Assembly: GCA_002320815.1 (NCBI GenBank)
Contig: DCLA01000005.1
Location: 86,204 to 150,203, forward strand
DNA: 64,000 nt
Origin: Myxococcales bacterium UBA1660
GTDB taxonomy: Bacteria > Myxococcota_A > Polyangia > Polyangiales > Houyiibacteriaceae
Reading direction: 5' to 3'
The notes beneath the pieces were generated by a model, which was not told the origin of the DNA, made no database searches, and saw nothing but the letters and a program-made list of their open reading frames with translations. The position numbers and the translations under genes were made by a program. Below are positions 10,523 through 18,681 of the stretch, piece by piece; the first letter of the stretch is position 1, and the number at the start of each line of letters is the position of its first letter.

Positions 10523-11755
10523 TCAGAGCAGGGCGCGGGCCAGCGCCGCGAAGATGGCGGCCAGCGCGGCGGTCACCGGCACCGTGGAGACCCAGCTGAA
10601 GACGATCTCGCGCAGGACCCGGAGGTTGAGCGCGCCCAGGCTGCGCGAGAGACCCACGCCGACCACGGCTCCCACGAGGACCTGGGTGGTGCTCACCGGA
10701 AGCCCGAGCTCGCTGGCCACCACGATGGTCAGCGCGGCGCCGAGCTCGGCGGCGAAGCCGTGGGCAGCGGTGAGCTGGGTGATCTCCCGGCCGATGGTGG
10801 CCATCACCCGGAAGCCGAAGGTCGCCAGCCCCAGGATGATGCCCACCGCGCCCAGGAGGAGGACGTTCATGGGGATGGCCACCGACTCGGTGAGGGTCCC
10901 GCCCATCGCGGCGAAGACCGCGGCCATGGGGCCCACCGCGTTGGCCACGTCGTTGCTGCCGTGGGCGAGCGCGATGAAGCACGCGGTGACCACCTGCAGA
11001 CTCTGGAAGAGGCGCTCGGCGGTGCCCGCCCGGTCGGGCCCGGAGCGCAGGCGGCGGGCGAGGACCAAGCGGGTGGCCAAGGCGGCGAGCACGCCGACCG
11101 CCAGCGCGATGGGGCCGGCGGTGGCGAGGGGCAGGTCGAGCGCCAGCGGCGGGCGCGGGTCCCGCAGCAAGGCGTGGGTCGGGATGGCGACCATCACGAA
11201 GACCGCCAAGGGACCGAAGGAGAGCAGACCCCGTGCCGGCCGCGCGCTCTGCAGGATGCCGCGCTGGATGAAGCGGAAGAGGGCCCAGGCGACCACCCCG
11301 CCCAGCACCGGCGAGATCAGCCAACCCACGGTGATCGCGCCCACGATGCCCCAGTCGACCGCGCCGGGGCCGCCGAGGACCAGGCCGAACCCGAGGACGG
11401 CGCCGACGATGGCGTGGGTGGTGCTCACCGGCCAGCCCTGCCGGGTGGCGAAGTGGAGCCAGATCGACGCCGCGATGAGGCACCCGGTGAGCCCGGCGGC
11501 GAGGAGGACCTCGTCGCCCTCGATGGCCGGGAGGGACACGATCCCGTCGGCGATGGTCTCGGTCACCGAGGCCCCGAAGAAGACCGCCCCGGCGAGCTCG
11601 AAGATCGCGGCGGCGAGGAGCGCCTGGCGCAGGGTGAGCGCCCCGGACCCGACCGAGGTCCCCATGGCGTTCGCCACGTCGTTGGCGCCGATGTTCCACG
11701 CCATGTAGAGCGCGCTCACCGCGGTCGCCGCCAGGAGCAGGGTGACCAGGTCCAT
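10523..11755 (-). CDS. pit: Low-affinity inorganic phosphate transporter, PiT family
   Basis: The 410-residue membrane protein carries the duplicated PiT signature: MAWNIGANDVANAMG near the N-terminus and ALAHGSNDVANAVGPMAAV in the second half. It has about ten to eleven hydrophobic segments, GWPVSTTHAIVGA and its repeat LPVSTTQVLVGA. PiT proteins import phosphate, often as metal phosphate, by proton or sodium symport in the inner membrane. It starts nine bases downstream of the DUF47 gene, the classical Pit-accessory pairing, so the two form one transcription unit. Confidence 0.92.
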   Translation of the reverse strand: MDLVTLLLAATAVSALYMAWNIGANDVANAMGTSVGSGALTLRQALLAAAIFELAGAVFFGASVTETIADGIVSLPAIEGDEVLLAAGLTGCLIAASIWLHFATRQGWPVSTTHAIVGAVLGFGLVLGGPGAVDWGIVGAITVGWLISPVLGGVVAWALFRFIQRGILQSARPARGLLSFGPLAVFVMVAIPTHALLRDPRPPLALDLPLATAGPIALAVGVLAALATRLVLARRLRSGPDRAGTAERLFQSLQVVTACFIALAHGSNDVANAVGPMAAVFAAMGGTLTESVAIPMNVLLLGAVGIILGLATFGFRVMATIGREITQLTAAHGFAAELGAALTIVVASELGLPVSTTQVLVGAVVGVGLSRSLGALNLRVLREIVFSWVSTVPVTAALAAIFAALARALL

Positions 11756-11764
11756 CGGCTCGCT

Positions 11765-12439
11765 TCACTTCGCGACGAAGAGCCGGAACTGGTCGCTCAC
11801 GTTCTCGGCGTGATTGGCCATGTTCCCGATCTGCTGGAGGACCTTCATCCACATGAAGAGCGCGACCGGACCGATCTCCGCCTCGTGGCGGAAGAGCGCC
11901 TTGGCGCACTGGTCCTGCAGCTTGTCCGCCTCGTGCTCGCGGTCGCCCACGACCTGCACCTGCCGCAGGGCTTCCTCGGCGGCCTTGCCGGAGAAGCCGG
12001 CCTTGCCCAACCGCTCGAGGCCCGACACCAGGGTCTCCGCGGCCTCCACCGCGTGGAGCGCGCCGCGCCCGAAGGCGCGCACGGACTCCTGCATCTGGGC
12101 GGGGACGGGAAGGGGCCGGAGGGTGAGCAAGACGCCCACGTCCTCCGCGCAATCGGCGATGGCGTCCAGCTCGCTCACCAGGCGGAGCAGGTCCCGTCGG
12201 TCGACCGGCAGGAGCAGGCGGGCGGGCATCTCCGCCCGGGCCAGGTTCTTCACGGTGTCGGCCCGCCCCTCGAGGATGCTGGTCTCCTTGGTGAGCCGGT
12301 CGAGCACCGCGCGGTCGCCGGCGATGAGCGCCTCGAGGAGCTCGGGGACCTTGTCCGCGCACGCGCGGACGGCGATCATGTGCTCGCCGATCCGGGGGAG
12401 CGGGCTCTTGGCCAGGAGGTTCGCGAGGGGGATGCGCAT
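11765..12439 (-). CDS. DUF47/PhoU-like phosphate transport accessory protein
   Basis: The 224-residue, all-helical protein matches the TIGR00153/DUF47 family: an N-terminal ANLLAKSPLPRIGEHM segment, EGRADTVKNLARAEMPARLLLPVDR in the middle (the E-x-x-A-D pattern), DREHEADKLQDQCAKALF and a final MANHAENVSDQFRLFVAK. It resembles half of PhoU and is thought to modulate Pit activity through metal-bound helical bundles. It lies directly upstream of pit and shares its promoter region (12440-12516). Confidence 0.88.
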   Translation of the reverse strand: MRIPLANLLAKSPLPRIGEHMIAVRACADKVPELLEALIAGDRAVLDRLTKETSILEGRADTVKNLARAEMPARLLLPVDRRDLLRLVSELDAIADCAEDVGVLLTLRPLPVPAQMQESVRAFGRGALHAVEAAETLVSGLERLGKAGFSGKAAEEALRQVQVVGDREHEADKLQDQCAKALFRHEAEIGPVALFMWMKVLQQIGNMANHAENVSDQFRLFVAK

Positions 12440-12516
12440 CGCGCGGCGAGCTTAGCAGGCGGCGGTCGTCGCGCTCCGCGAAGGCTCACGGGGCGGCGCG
12501 GCCCTGACCGAAGTCG

Positions 12517-13467
12517 TCAGGGAAGAACGTCCGCTTCGCAGATGAAGTAGATGTTCCAGTCGCAGTTCAGATCGTTGAGGCGGTGGCTCGCCAGATTCCA
12601 CATCTGGGCGCAGCGACCGTCCCCACTGGGCTCGTTGTCCGCCCAGAGGGGTTCGCGCACGGGGGTTCCCGAGTCGGCCCAGGACCAGTTGCCCTCATCG
12701 GTCACGTTGCCGCTCGGCGCCCGCGCACCGACCCACCAGGAGTCGCTGCCCGCGTGCATGCGAAGGAATCGGCGTTCGAAGTCGGTGTCGACTTCGGCGA
12801 GGACCGCACCGAGCGCCGCGCACTCGCCCGCCGCTTGGTTCCAGCTGTCGGCGTCTTCGCAGAAGTAGTACACGCTCGACCCGTCCGTGACGGCGGTGCA
12901 GTCGCCGTTGCCGGCCTCGCAGACCTCCTCGTCGACTTCGCCGTCGCAGTCGTCGTCACGGCGGTTGCAGGTCTCGGTCGTGGGTGTGCAGTCGTCCTCG
13001 CAGACCAGCGCGTCGGCGACGCAGGCGAGCATGCCCTCCGCGACCAAGTCGGCGTCGCCGTCGTCGCAGGCGGTGCCGACTCGGTCGGCGTCGTCGCCCT
13101 CACAGATCATCAGGCCGCCAACGCAGGCGCTGGTCCCCTCCGCGCAGCCGTCGGCGTCGTCGTCGCAGGCCGCGCCCACCGGGACGTCCTCGTCGACCCG
13201 CTCGTCGCAGTCGTCGTCCACGCCGTTGCAGGTCTCGTCGACCGGGGTGCAGGTCGCCGGCATGTCGGGGGGTCCGAGGTCGAGGCCCGCGTCCTGGGGG
13301 CCCCCATCGCGGGGAGGCGCCGCGTCCGGTTCGTCCCCGGCATCGGGAATCACGGAGGAATCCGGGGCGTCATCGCCACGGCCGGCGAGGCCGGCGGCGT
13401 CGACGGCGCAGCCCGCGAGGAGCGAGCAGAGCACCCACCCATACGTCCGGTGGCGGAGGTCGCGCAT
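12517..13467 (-). CDS. Lipoprotein with MopE-type metal-binding repeats and a C-type lectin-like domain
   Basis: The 316-residue product starts with a signal peptide and lipobox (VLCSLLAGC), then an Asp/Pro-rich spacer. Two repeats of the MopE type follow (ETCNGVDDDCDERVDED and ETCNRRDDDCDGEVDEE) with further Cys/Asp spacing between them. The last 130 residues fit a C-type lectin fold: YYFCEDADSWNQAAGECAALGAVLAEV, WWVGA, NWSWAD, WADNEPSGDGRCAQM and LNCDWNIYFICE, with the WxD/NEP calcium-site region kept. It is likely surface-anchored and calcium-binding; the ligand is unknown. It is divergent from the parvulin gene. Confidence 0.75.
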   Translation of the reverse strand: MRDLRHRTYGWVLCSLLAGCAVDAAGLAGRGDDAPDSSVIPDAGDEPDAAPPRDGGPQDAGLDLGPPDMPATCTPVDETCNGVDDDCDERVDEDVPVGAACDDDADGCAEGTSACVGGLMICEGDDADRVGTACDDGDADLVAEGMLACVADALVCEDDCTPTTETCNRRDDDCDGEVDEEVCEAGNGDCTAVTDGSSVYYFCEDADSWNQAAGECAALGAVLAEVDTDFERRFLRMHAGSDSWWVGARAPSGNVTDEGNWSWADSGTPVREPLWADNEPSGDGRCAQMWNLASHRLNDLNCDWNIYFICEADVLP

Positions 13468-13534
13468 GCGGAGCGGATTCTAGCACGTCCGGCGGACCTT
13501 GAAATCCGACCGCCCGCCGGGGTACGAGGCACGC

Positions 13535-13855
13535 ATGGCTGACACCGTTCGCGCATCCCACATCCTCCTCATGTACAAGGGCTCGGCCCGTTCCACCGCC
13601 ACGCGGTCGAAGGACGAGGCCAAGACCCAGATCGACGACCTGAAGCAGCAGCTCGACGGCGGCGCCGACTTCGCCGACCTCGCGCGGCAGCACAGCGATT
13701 GCCCGAGCGGCCGCTCCGGCGGCGACCTGGGCGAGTTCGGCCGCGGCCAGATGGTGAAGGCCTTCGAGGACACCACCTACGCCATGCAGCCGGGGCAGAC
13801 GAGCGACGTCATCGAGACCGACTTCGGCTACCACATCATCCACCGCACCGGCTGA
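13535..13855 (+). CDS. Parvulin-type peptidyl-prolyl cis-trans isomerase
   Basis: A single-domain parvulin of 106 residues. It has the opening ASHILLMYKGS (first catalytic-site His), DFADLARQHSDCPSGRSGGDLGEFGRGQMVKAFED, and the closing TDFGYHIIHRTG. The domain is about the length of E. coli PpiC and human Pin1's catalytic part, with no signal peptide, so it is cytoplasmic. It catalyses proline cis-trans isomerisation in folding clients. The ATG at 13535 fits the family start; the frame is open 12 codons further up without similarity. Confidence 0.92.
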   Translation: MADTVRASHILLMYKGSARSTATRSKDEAKTQIDDLKQQLDGGADFADLARQHSDCPSGRSGGDLGEFGRGQMVKAFEDTTYAMQPGQTSDVIETDFGYHIIHRTG

Positions 13856-13882
13856 GCGCGGCGTTCCGGGCTCGACCCGGGC

Positions 13883-14788
13883 TCAGGCGTCGGGGGGCCG
13901 CTCCGCCCAGCGACGCTCGAAGGCCTCGCGATCCAGGGCGACCTGGATCGCTGTGGCCCGCTGCAGGACCTCCCGTCGCCGCGCTTCGTCGCGGAGCACT
14001 CGGGTCAGGTCTTCCGTGAAGGAGCGCACCTGGGCGGCGGGGCGATGGCGGATGACGTCCCCCGCCCCGTCGCGGACGAGACCCCACTCCATGGCCCACG
14101 CGGCCTGACTCAGCGTGAGTTCCTCGCGCTGGAAGAGGGCGTCTTCGAGGGCCAGGTGCCGGGCGGCGGGCCCGATCTCCAGGAAGGTGAGCTCCCGGCG
14201 GTAGATGACCGCGTTGTGGAAGTGATCCGCGACGCCGACCAGGCCGTCGAGCTCCAGCCGCTCGGTGACTCGGTAGAGGACCTCCAAGACCCGTTCGCCC
14301 ACGCCGAGCCCGGGCGCATCCTGGCCCGGGAGCGCGGGGCGCTCGGCGGAGAACCCGCGCGCCGGGTCGCGCATGGTGAGCCAGTCCAGGGTGAGGACCT
14401 CGTGCGGGCGGGCGATCGGCGCGTCGGGGCCCGGGACCAGCCGGTCGCGGCGGACCACCAGCTCGATGAGCAGCTCCCGGCGCGGCAGGTCCGGGTGGGC
14501 CCCGCTGACGCGCAGCACGTGGCGCTCGTCGTCGGCGTCGGTGTCCAGCTCGATGCCCTCGTAGCCGCGCTCCTCGAGGGCGGCTTCCAGCCCGTACCGT
14601 CGGAAGGCGAGCCGGAGCCCTTCGTCGCCGTAGAAGTCGAGGAAACGCCGGGGGCCCCGGCGGGCCTCGACGTCTCCGGAGAGGCCCAGGTCGTCGGGCA
14701 CGAAGACGTCGTCCATCGACTGAGCCATCAGCTCGATGGTGCCCAGGCGCTTCATGATGCGCCGAGTGTCGCGCTCGAAGCGGGTCAT
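13883..14788 (-). CDS. Unknown protein, last gene of the menaquinone operon
   Basis: I do not recognise a family for this 301-residue protein. It is soluble and mixed alpha/beta, with no signal peptide or membrane segment, and is rich in Arg and Glu. It is relatively aromatic near GPRRFLDFYGDEGLRLAFRRYG, and has a helical C-terminus (SFTEDLTRVLRDEARRREVL). Its ATG overlaps the TGA of menE (ATGA), so it is translationally coupled to menaquinone genes, and it ends 27 bases before the convergent parvulin gene. A role in quinone metabolism is only suggested by position. Confidence 0.75.
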   Translation of the reverse strand: MTRFERDTRRIMKRLGTIELMAQSMDDVFVPDDLGLSGDVEARRGPRRFLDFYGDEGLRLAFRRYGLEAALEERGYEGIELDTDADDERHVLRVSGAHPDLPRRELLIELVVRRDRLVPGPDAPIARPHEVLTLDWLTMRDPARGFSAERPALPGQDAPGLGVGERVLEVLYRVTERLELDGLVGVADHFHNAVIYRRELTFLEIGPAARHLALEDALFQREELTLSQAAWAMEWGLVRDGAGDVIRHRPAAQVRSFTEDLTRVLRDEARRREVLQRATAIQVALDREAFERRWAERPPDA

Positions 14789-16077
14789 CGGGGCTCCGCC
14801 TCCAACGATAGCAGGCGACCGTCGGCGGCGTCGGCGCGGCGCTGCTTCTTGCCGCTCGGCGTCCGCGGGACCGCGTCCACGCGCAGCACCCGTCGGGGGC
14901 GTTCGTGGGCGGCGAGGTTCGCCGCGACCTGTGCGACGGTCTCGCGCAGGGCGTCGTCCGGGAGCGAAGAGACCACGAAGGCCGAGACCACCTGACCCCA
15001 GACGGGATCGGGCGCGCCGAAGACCGCGGCCTCGACGAGCGCGGGGTGGGCCTCCAGGGCGGCCTCGACCACCGCCGGGTCGACGTTCTCGCCCCCGGTC
15101 ACGATCCGGTCGTCGAGACGCCCCGTGACGTGGAGGTACCCGGCGTCGTCGAGGTACCCGGCGTCGCCGGTGGGGAAGAAGCCGTCGGCGTCGAAGGGCG
15201 AGGGTCGCCCCAGGTACCCGGCGAAGAGGCTGGGTCCCCGCACGCGGATCTGCCCCTCGTCGATGCGCAGCTGCACGCCGGGGAGCGGGCGCCCGACCCC
15301 GGGTTCGTCCGGGGCGGCGGTGGCCATCTGCGCGCAGGTCTCGGTCATCCCGTAGGTCGCGTGGACCGGGACCCCGGCGGCGAGGGCGCGCCGATGGAGC
15401 TCCGGGGGGAGCGCGGCGCCGCCCACCAGGACCGCGCGCAGGTGCGCCGGCGGACGCCAGCCGGCGTCGAGGAGATGCGCCAGCATCGTGGGGACCACCG
15501 AGAGCAGGGTGATCCGCTCGCGCTCCACCTGGTCGATGGCGGCGGGGGCATCGAAGGGGCTGGCTCCCAGGACCGTGGTGGCCCGACCCTGGACGCAGCG
15601 CAGGAGGACCGAGAGCCCGCCGATGTGCGCGGGCGGGAGCAGCAGACCCCACCGGTCCTCGGGCTGCCACCCGAGCCGCTCCGCGCTGGCGCCGAGCGCC
15701 GCGGCGACCGAGGTGCGCGGGAGGAGGGCGACCTTGGGGACGCCGGTGGTCCCGGAGGTGAAGAGCAGCGCCAAGGTGTCCGGGGGGAGGGTCGCGCGCT
15801 CGATCAGCGCGCGGCGGGTCGCGTGGTCTTCGGCGGTGCCCCGGGGATGCAAGAGGACCAGCGGCGCGCGGGCGGCGACGGCCGCCAGCAGGGTCACCAT
15901 GGTGTCCACGTCGAGCGTCGGAGCGATGGACACCGGCGCCCTCAGGGTGCGGGCACGCCGGGCGACGCGCGCCGAGAGCTCGGCGTAGGTGAGCCGCTCG
16001 GTCGTGCTGACGAGCGCGAGGCGATGGGGAGCCTCGGCGGCGGCGAGGCTCAGGTCGAGGGCGTCCTCGGCGGTCAC
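14785..16077 (-). CDS. menE: o-Succinylbenzoate-CoA ligase MenE
   Basis: The 430-residue product is a compact adenylate-forming ligase. P-loop LLFTSGTTGVPKVALL lies near residue 120, then VGGAALPPEL, the YGMTET motif, FPTGDAGYLDDAGYLHVTGRLDDR (A8 hinge) and the C-terminal PRTPSGKKQRR with the catalytic Lys. It would activate o-succinylbenzoate with ATP and CoA in menaquinone synthesis. Family members act on many acids, but its place after menC and menD settles the call. The GTG start at 16077 overlaps the menC stop as GTGA, the coupling seen through this operon; an ATG at 16089 is the alternative. Confidence 0.88.
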   Translation of the reverse strand: MTAEDALDLSLAAAEAPHRLALVSTTERLTYAELSARVARRARTLRAPVSIAPTLDVDTMVTLLAAVAARAPLVLLHPRGTAEDHATRRALIERATLPPDTLALLFTSGTTGVPKVALLPRTSVAAALGASAERLGWQPEDRWGLLLPPAHIGGLSVLLRCVQGRATTVLGASPFDAPAAIDQVERERITLLSVVPTMLAHLLDAGWRPPAHLRAVLVGGAALPPELHRRALAAGVPVHATYGMTETCAQMATAAPDEPGVGRPLPGVQLRIDEGQIRVRGPSLFAGYLGRPSPFDADGFFPTGDAGYLDDAGYLHVTGRLDDRIVTGGENVDPAVVEAALEAHPALVEAAVFGAPDPVWGQVVSAFVVSSLPDDALRETVAQVAANLAAHERPRRVLRVDAVPRTPSGKKQRRADAADGRLLSLEAEPR

Positions 16078-17054
16078 GGCCGCTCCCATCGCACGCCCAG
16101 CCCGGGCTCCCCGTGCCGGAACACCGAGTCCGCGGTGAAGCCGGCCAGGGTCGCCGGAGGCCAGAGCGCGAGGCCGGCATGGGCGCCCAGCCCCATCGGG
16201 GCGTCCATGCCGTGCGCCAACGCCAACGCGCCGGCGGCGGCGCGTTCCAGGGGGCCCCCGAAGACGTGGCTGAAGACGCAGCCGCCCCCGCGGGCTTCCA
16301 CCTCGGCCACGACCGCCGCCACGCGGGTGGGGCCACCGAAGAGCATCGGCTTGATGACCGCGCGCGTCGCCTCGCCGCGCTCGAGGCGCCCGAGGGCCGC
16401 GGCGGGGTCGCGCGCCAGGCTCTCGTCGACCGCGAGGGGGACGGGGGACGAGGTCGGCCAGGGTCCCGCGCAGGGCTCCTCGAGCATCTCGGCGTCGAGG
16501 TCGGCGAGCGCATCGAGGACCCGGGGGAGGGCCGCCCGGTCGAGGGACCCGTTGGCGTCGAAGCGCAGCCGGTGGCCATCGGCGCGGAGGGTCCGGGCGT
16601 GGGCCAGCTCGGCGTCGAGGTCGCCGCCGATCTTGAGCTTCACCGGGGAGTCCGGGCGCTCGCTCCCGCCGCCGGGGGCCGCGAGGGCGGCGAGGGGGAG
16701 CGCGGCGTGGCGCGGCGGCAGCCAACGGTCCACCGAGGTCGCGGCGCGGTGACCGGCCCAATCGAGGAGCGCGATCTCGAGGGCGAACGCCGCGGCGGGC
16801 GGCAGCTCGGTCGGCACCCGGGCGAGGGGCTCCGCGGGATCGGCGGTGACGGAGCCCAGGGTCCCCAGCGCGGCGCGAGCGTCTTCGAGCGTGTCGAGGG
16901 AGAAGCCGGGGAGGGGCGCGGCCTCGCCTTCGCCGCGGGCGCCCGCGGGGTCCTCGAGGAGCAGGTGCAGGCTCTCGCGCTCGGCCCAGCGCCGCGTCGC
17001 GTTGGCGGCGCCCAGGGGTCCGCGGACCGGGCGCAGCCGGAGGGTCAGCTCCAT
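16074..17054 (-). CDS. menC: o-Succinylbenzoate synthase MenC
   Basis: The 326-residue enolase-superfamily protein shows the KLKIGG motif (Lys-x-Lys base), DANGS and EEP metal ligands, then DES and KPMLFGG with the second catalytic Lys, as in MenC and dipeptide epimerases. It dehydrates SHCHC to o-succinylbenzoate. It lies between menA and menE; its start codon at 17054 overlaps the 3' end of menA by ten bases. The N-terminal capping domain is short and divergent, as is usual for MenC. Confidence 0.85.
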   Translation of the reverse strand: MELTLRLRPVRGPLGAANATRRWAERESLHLLLEDPAGARGEGEAAPLPGFSLDTLEDARAALGTLGSVTADPAEPLARVPTELPPAAAFALEIALLDWAGHRAATSVDRWLPPRHAALPLAALAAPGGGSERPDSPVKLKIGGDLDAELAHARTLRADGHRLRFDANGSLDRAALPRVLDALADLDAEMLEEPCAGPWPTSSPVPLAVDESLARDPAAALGRLERGEATRAVIKPMLFGGPTRVAAVVAEVEARGGGCVFSHVFGGPLERAAAGALALAHGMDAPMGLGAHAGLALWPPATLAGFTADSVFRHGEPGLGVRWERP

Positions 17055-17956
17055 GCGCGCGCCAGGACGAGCCCCGCGGCGAAGAGGAGCCCATGCAGCA
17101 CGAGGAGCTGCGCCGTCCCCGCCAGCACCGGGTTGAGCGGTTTGCCCTCGAGGTCCCGGAGCTGCCGCCAGCGGCGAATCCCCACGGGCAGGGTGATGAG
17201 CGGGAGCAGGATCCACGGCGCCCGGTCCAGGGCCGCCATGGCCATCGGGGTCCCGTAGGCCAGGACGAGACAGAGGGCGTACTCGACCAGCCCGCCGCGC
17301 TTGCCCCAACGGACCGCCAGGGTGCGCTTGCCCGAGCGCTCGTCGCCGTGCCGGTCGCGGACGTTGTTGACCACCAGGATGGCGGTCGCCAGGGCACCCA
17401 CGGGCAGTGACGCGAGGACGGCAGCGAGGGGCACGGTCCCGGTCTGCACGAAGGTGGTGCCGCAGACGGCGACGAAGCCGAAGAAGATCATCACGAAGAC
17501 GTCGCCCAGCCCGTGGTAGCCGAGGGGATAGGGGCCGCCGGTGTAGGCGATGGCGCTGGCGATCGAGGCCACGCCGATGGCGATGATCGCCCACCCGGCG
17601 ATCCAGGTGAGGTAGGCCCCGGCCAGGGTGGCCAGGAGGAACGCGACTCCCATGCCCACCTTGAGATCGCCCGGGGTCAGCAGACCGGCCTGCGCGGCCC
17701 GGGTGGGACCGAGGCGCTCTTCGTCGTCGGTCCCCTTCTCGTAGTCGAAGACGTCGTTGGCGAAGTTGGCTCCCACTTGGAGCAAGAGCGCCCCCGCCAG
17801 CGCGGCCAGCGCCGGGACCCAGCGGAGGCCGCCTTCGAGGTAGGCCACCGCGGTGCCGACGGCGACCGGGACCAGCGCCGCGGCGAGGGTGGGCGGCCGC
17901 GTCGCCATCACCCACGCGCCGAAGGAGCGGGGGGCGGGCAGGGTCATCGTGGACAT
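17045..17956 (-). CDS. menA: 1,4-Dihydroxy-2-naphthoate polyprenyltransferase MenA
   Basis: A UbiA-superfamily membrane protein of 303 residues with eight to nine hydrophobic segments. The first Asp-rich motif is present in NFANDVFDYEKGTDDEERLG and the second in VNNVRDRHGDERSGKRTLAVR. It joins the polyprenyl tail made by the upstream synthase to dihydroxynaphthoate, giving demethylmenaquinone. The ATG at 17956 is used; an internal ATG at 17947 is possible. The gene overlaps menH by 13 bases. Confidence 0.93.
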   Translation of the reverse strand: MSTMTLPAPRSFGAWVMATRPPTLAAALVPVAVGTAVAYLEGGLRWVPALAALAGALLLQVGANFANDVFDYEKGTDDEERLGPTRAAQAGLLTPGDLKVGMGVAFLLATLAGAYLTWIAGWAIIAIGVASIASAIAYTGGPYPLGYHGLGDVFVMIFFGFVAVCGTTFVQTGTVPLAAVLASLPVGALATAILVVNNVRDRHGDERSGKRTLAVRWGKRGGLVEYALCLVLAYGTPMAMAALDRAPWILLPLITLPVGIRRWRQLRDLEGKPLNPVLAGTAQLLVLHGLLFAAGLVLARAWS

Positions 17957-18681
17957 GGGACTCTCGAGGGGGAGGAGGGAGCCAGGGCCGAGGCGACCGC
18001 CCCGGGGGCTTCCAAGGTGAGGTCGTGCCCCGCGCCGGGGACCACGTGGAGCGTCGTGCCGGGACGGACGGCGACGAAGCGCTCGGCGAGCGCCCGGAAC
18101 TTGGGGTCCTCGCCGCCGACCAGGAGGTCGACGGGCATGGGCAGCCCGGGCAGGGCGAGCCAGTGCGACGGCATGGCGCCGAGGCCTAGCACGCGGAGGG
18201 AGCGGGCCAGTTGGTGCGGGTCGTGGGAGAGGCGCCGCGCCCGGTGCGCGGCCTGCACGGCCTCGGGCAGGCGGCGCTGGGTGCCGAAGAGCGGCAAGGC
18301 CTCCCAGCGGTTCACGAAGGGCTCCAGGCCTTCGGTCTCCAGCGCTCGCGCTCGGGCCTCGTCGTCCGCGCGGCGGGTCGCGGCCTCGGCGTCGTCCTCG
18401 AGACCCGGGTGCCCGCCGATGAGCACCAGGCGGCCGACCCGGGCCGGGTGCCGGACCGCGATCCCCAGGGCGAGCCGGGCTCCCAGCGAGTAGCCCACGA
18501 GGGTCGCGCCGTCCGGCATGGTCATCGCCAGGCGGTCGACCTCGTCGTCGAAGGACTCCACGCCTTCGGCCTCGGCGCCGTGCCCGAGGATCCGCGGGCA
18601 GGACCAGCGGGCCTCGCTCTGGGCCCGGACGGCGTCCCAGCTCGCTGGGACGCCGGTGAAGCCGTGGAGGGCGACGATCAC
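17944..18681 (-). CDS. menH: SHCHC synthase MenH, alpha/beta hydrolase
   Basis: The 245-residue alpha/beta hydrolase has the oxyanion start LHGFTGVPASWD, nucleophile elbow GYSLGARLALG (Ser), Asp in VGGEDPKFRALAERF and His in VPGAGHDLTLEAP. MenH removes pyruvate from SEPHCHC, the MenD product. It directly follows menD, with a GTGA start/stop overlap that fixes the GTG start at 18681. Generic hydrolase activity cannot be excluded from sequence, but the setting is decisive. Confidence 0.85.
   Translation of the reverse strand: MIVALHGFTGVPASWDAVRAQSEARWSCPRILGHGAEAEGVESFDDEVDRLAMTMPDGATLVGYSLGARLALGIAVRHPARVGRLVLIGGHPGLEDDAEAATRRADDEARARALETEGLEPFVNRWEALPLFGTQRRLPEAVQAAHRARRLSHDPHQLARSLRVLGLGAMPSHWLALPGLPMPVDLLVGGEDPKFRALAERFVAVRPGTTLHVVPGAGHDLTLEAPGAVASALAPSSPSRVPCPR

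Noticed and set aside
12880..13250. Possible CRISPR or DNA tandem array
   Set aside because: The periodicity comes from Asp/Cys-rich MopE codons, with no constant repeat and spacer lengths.
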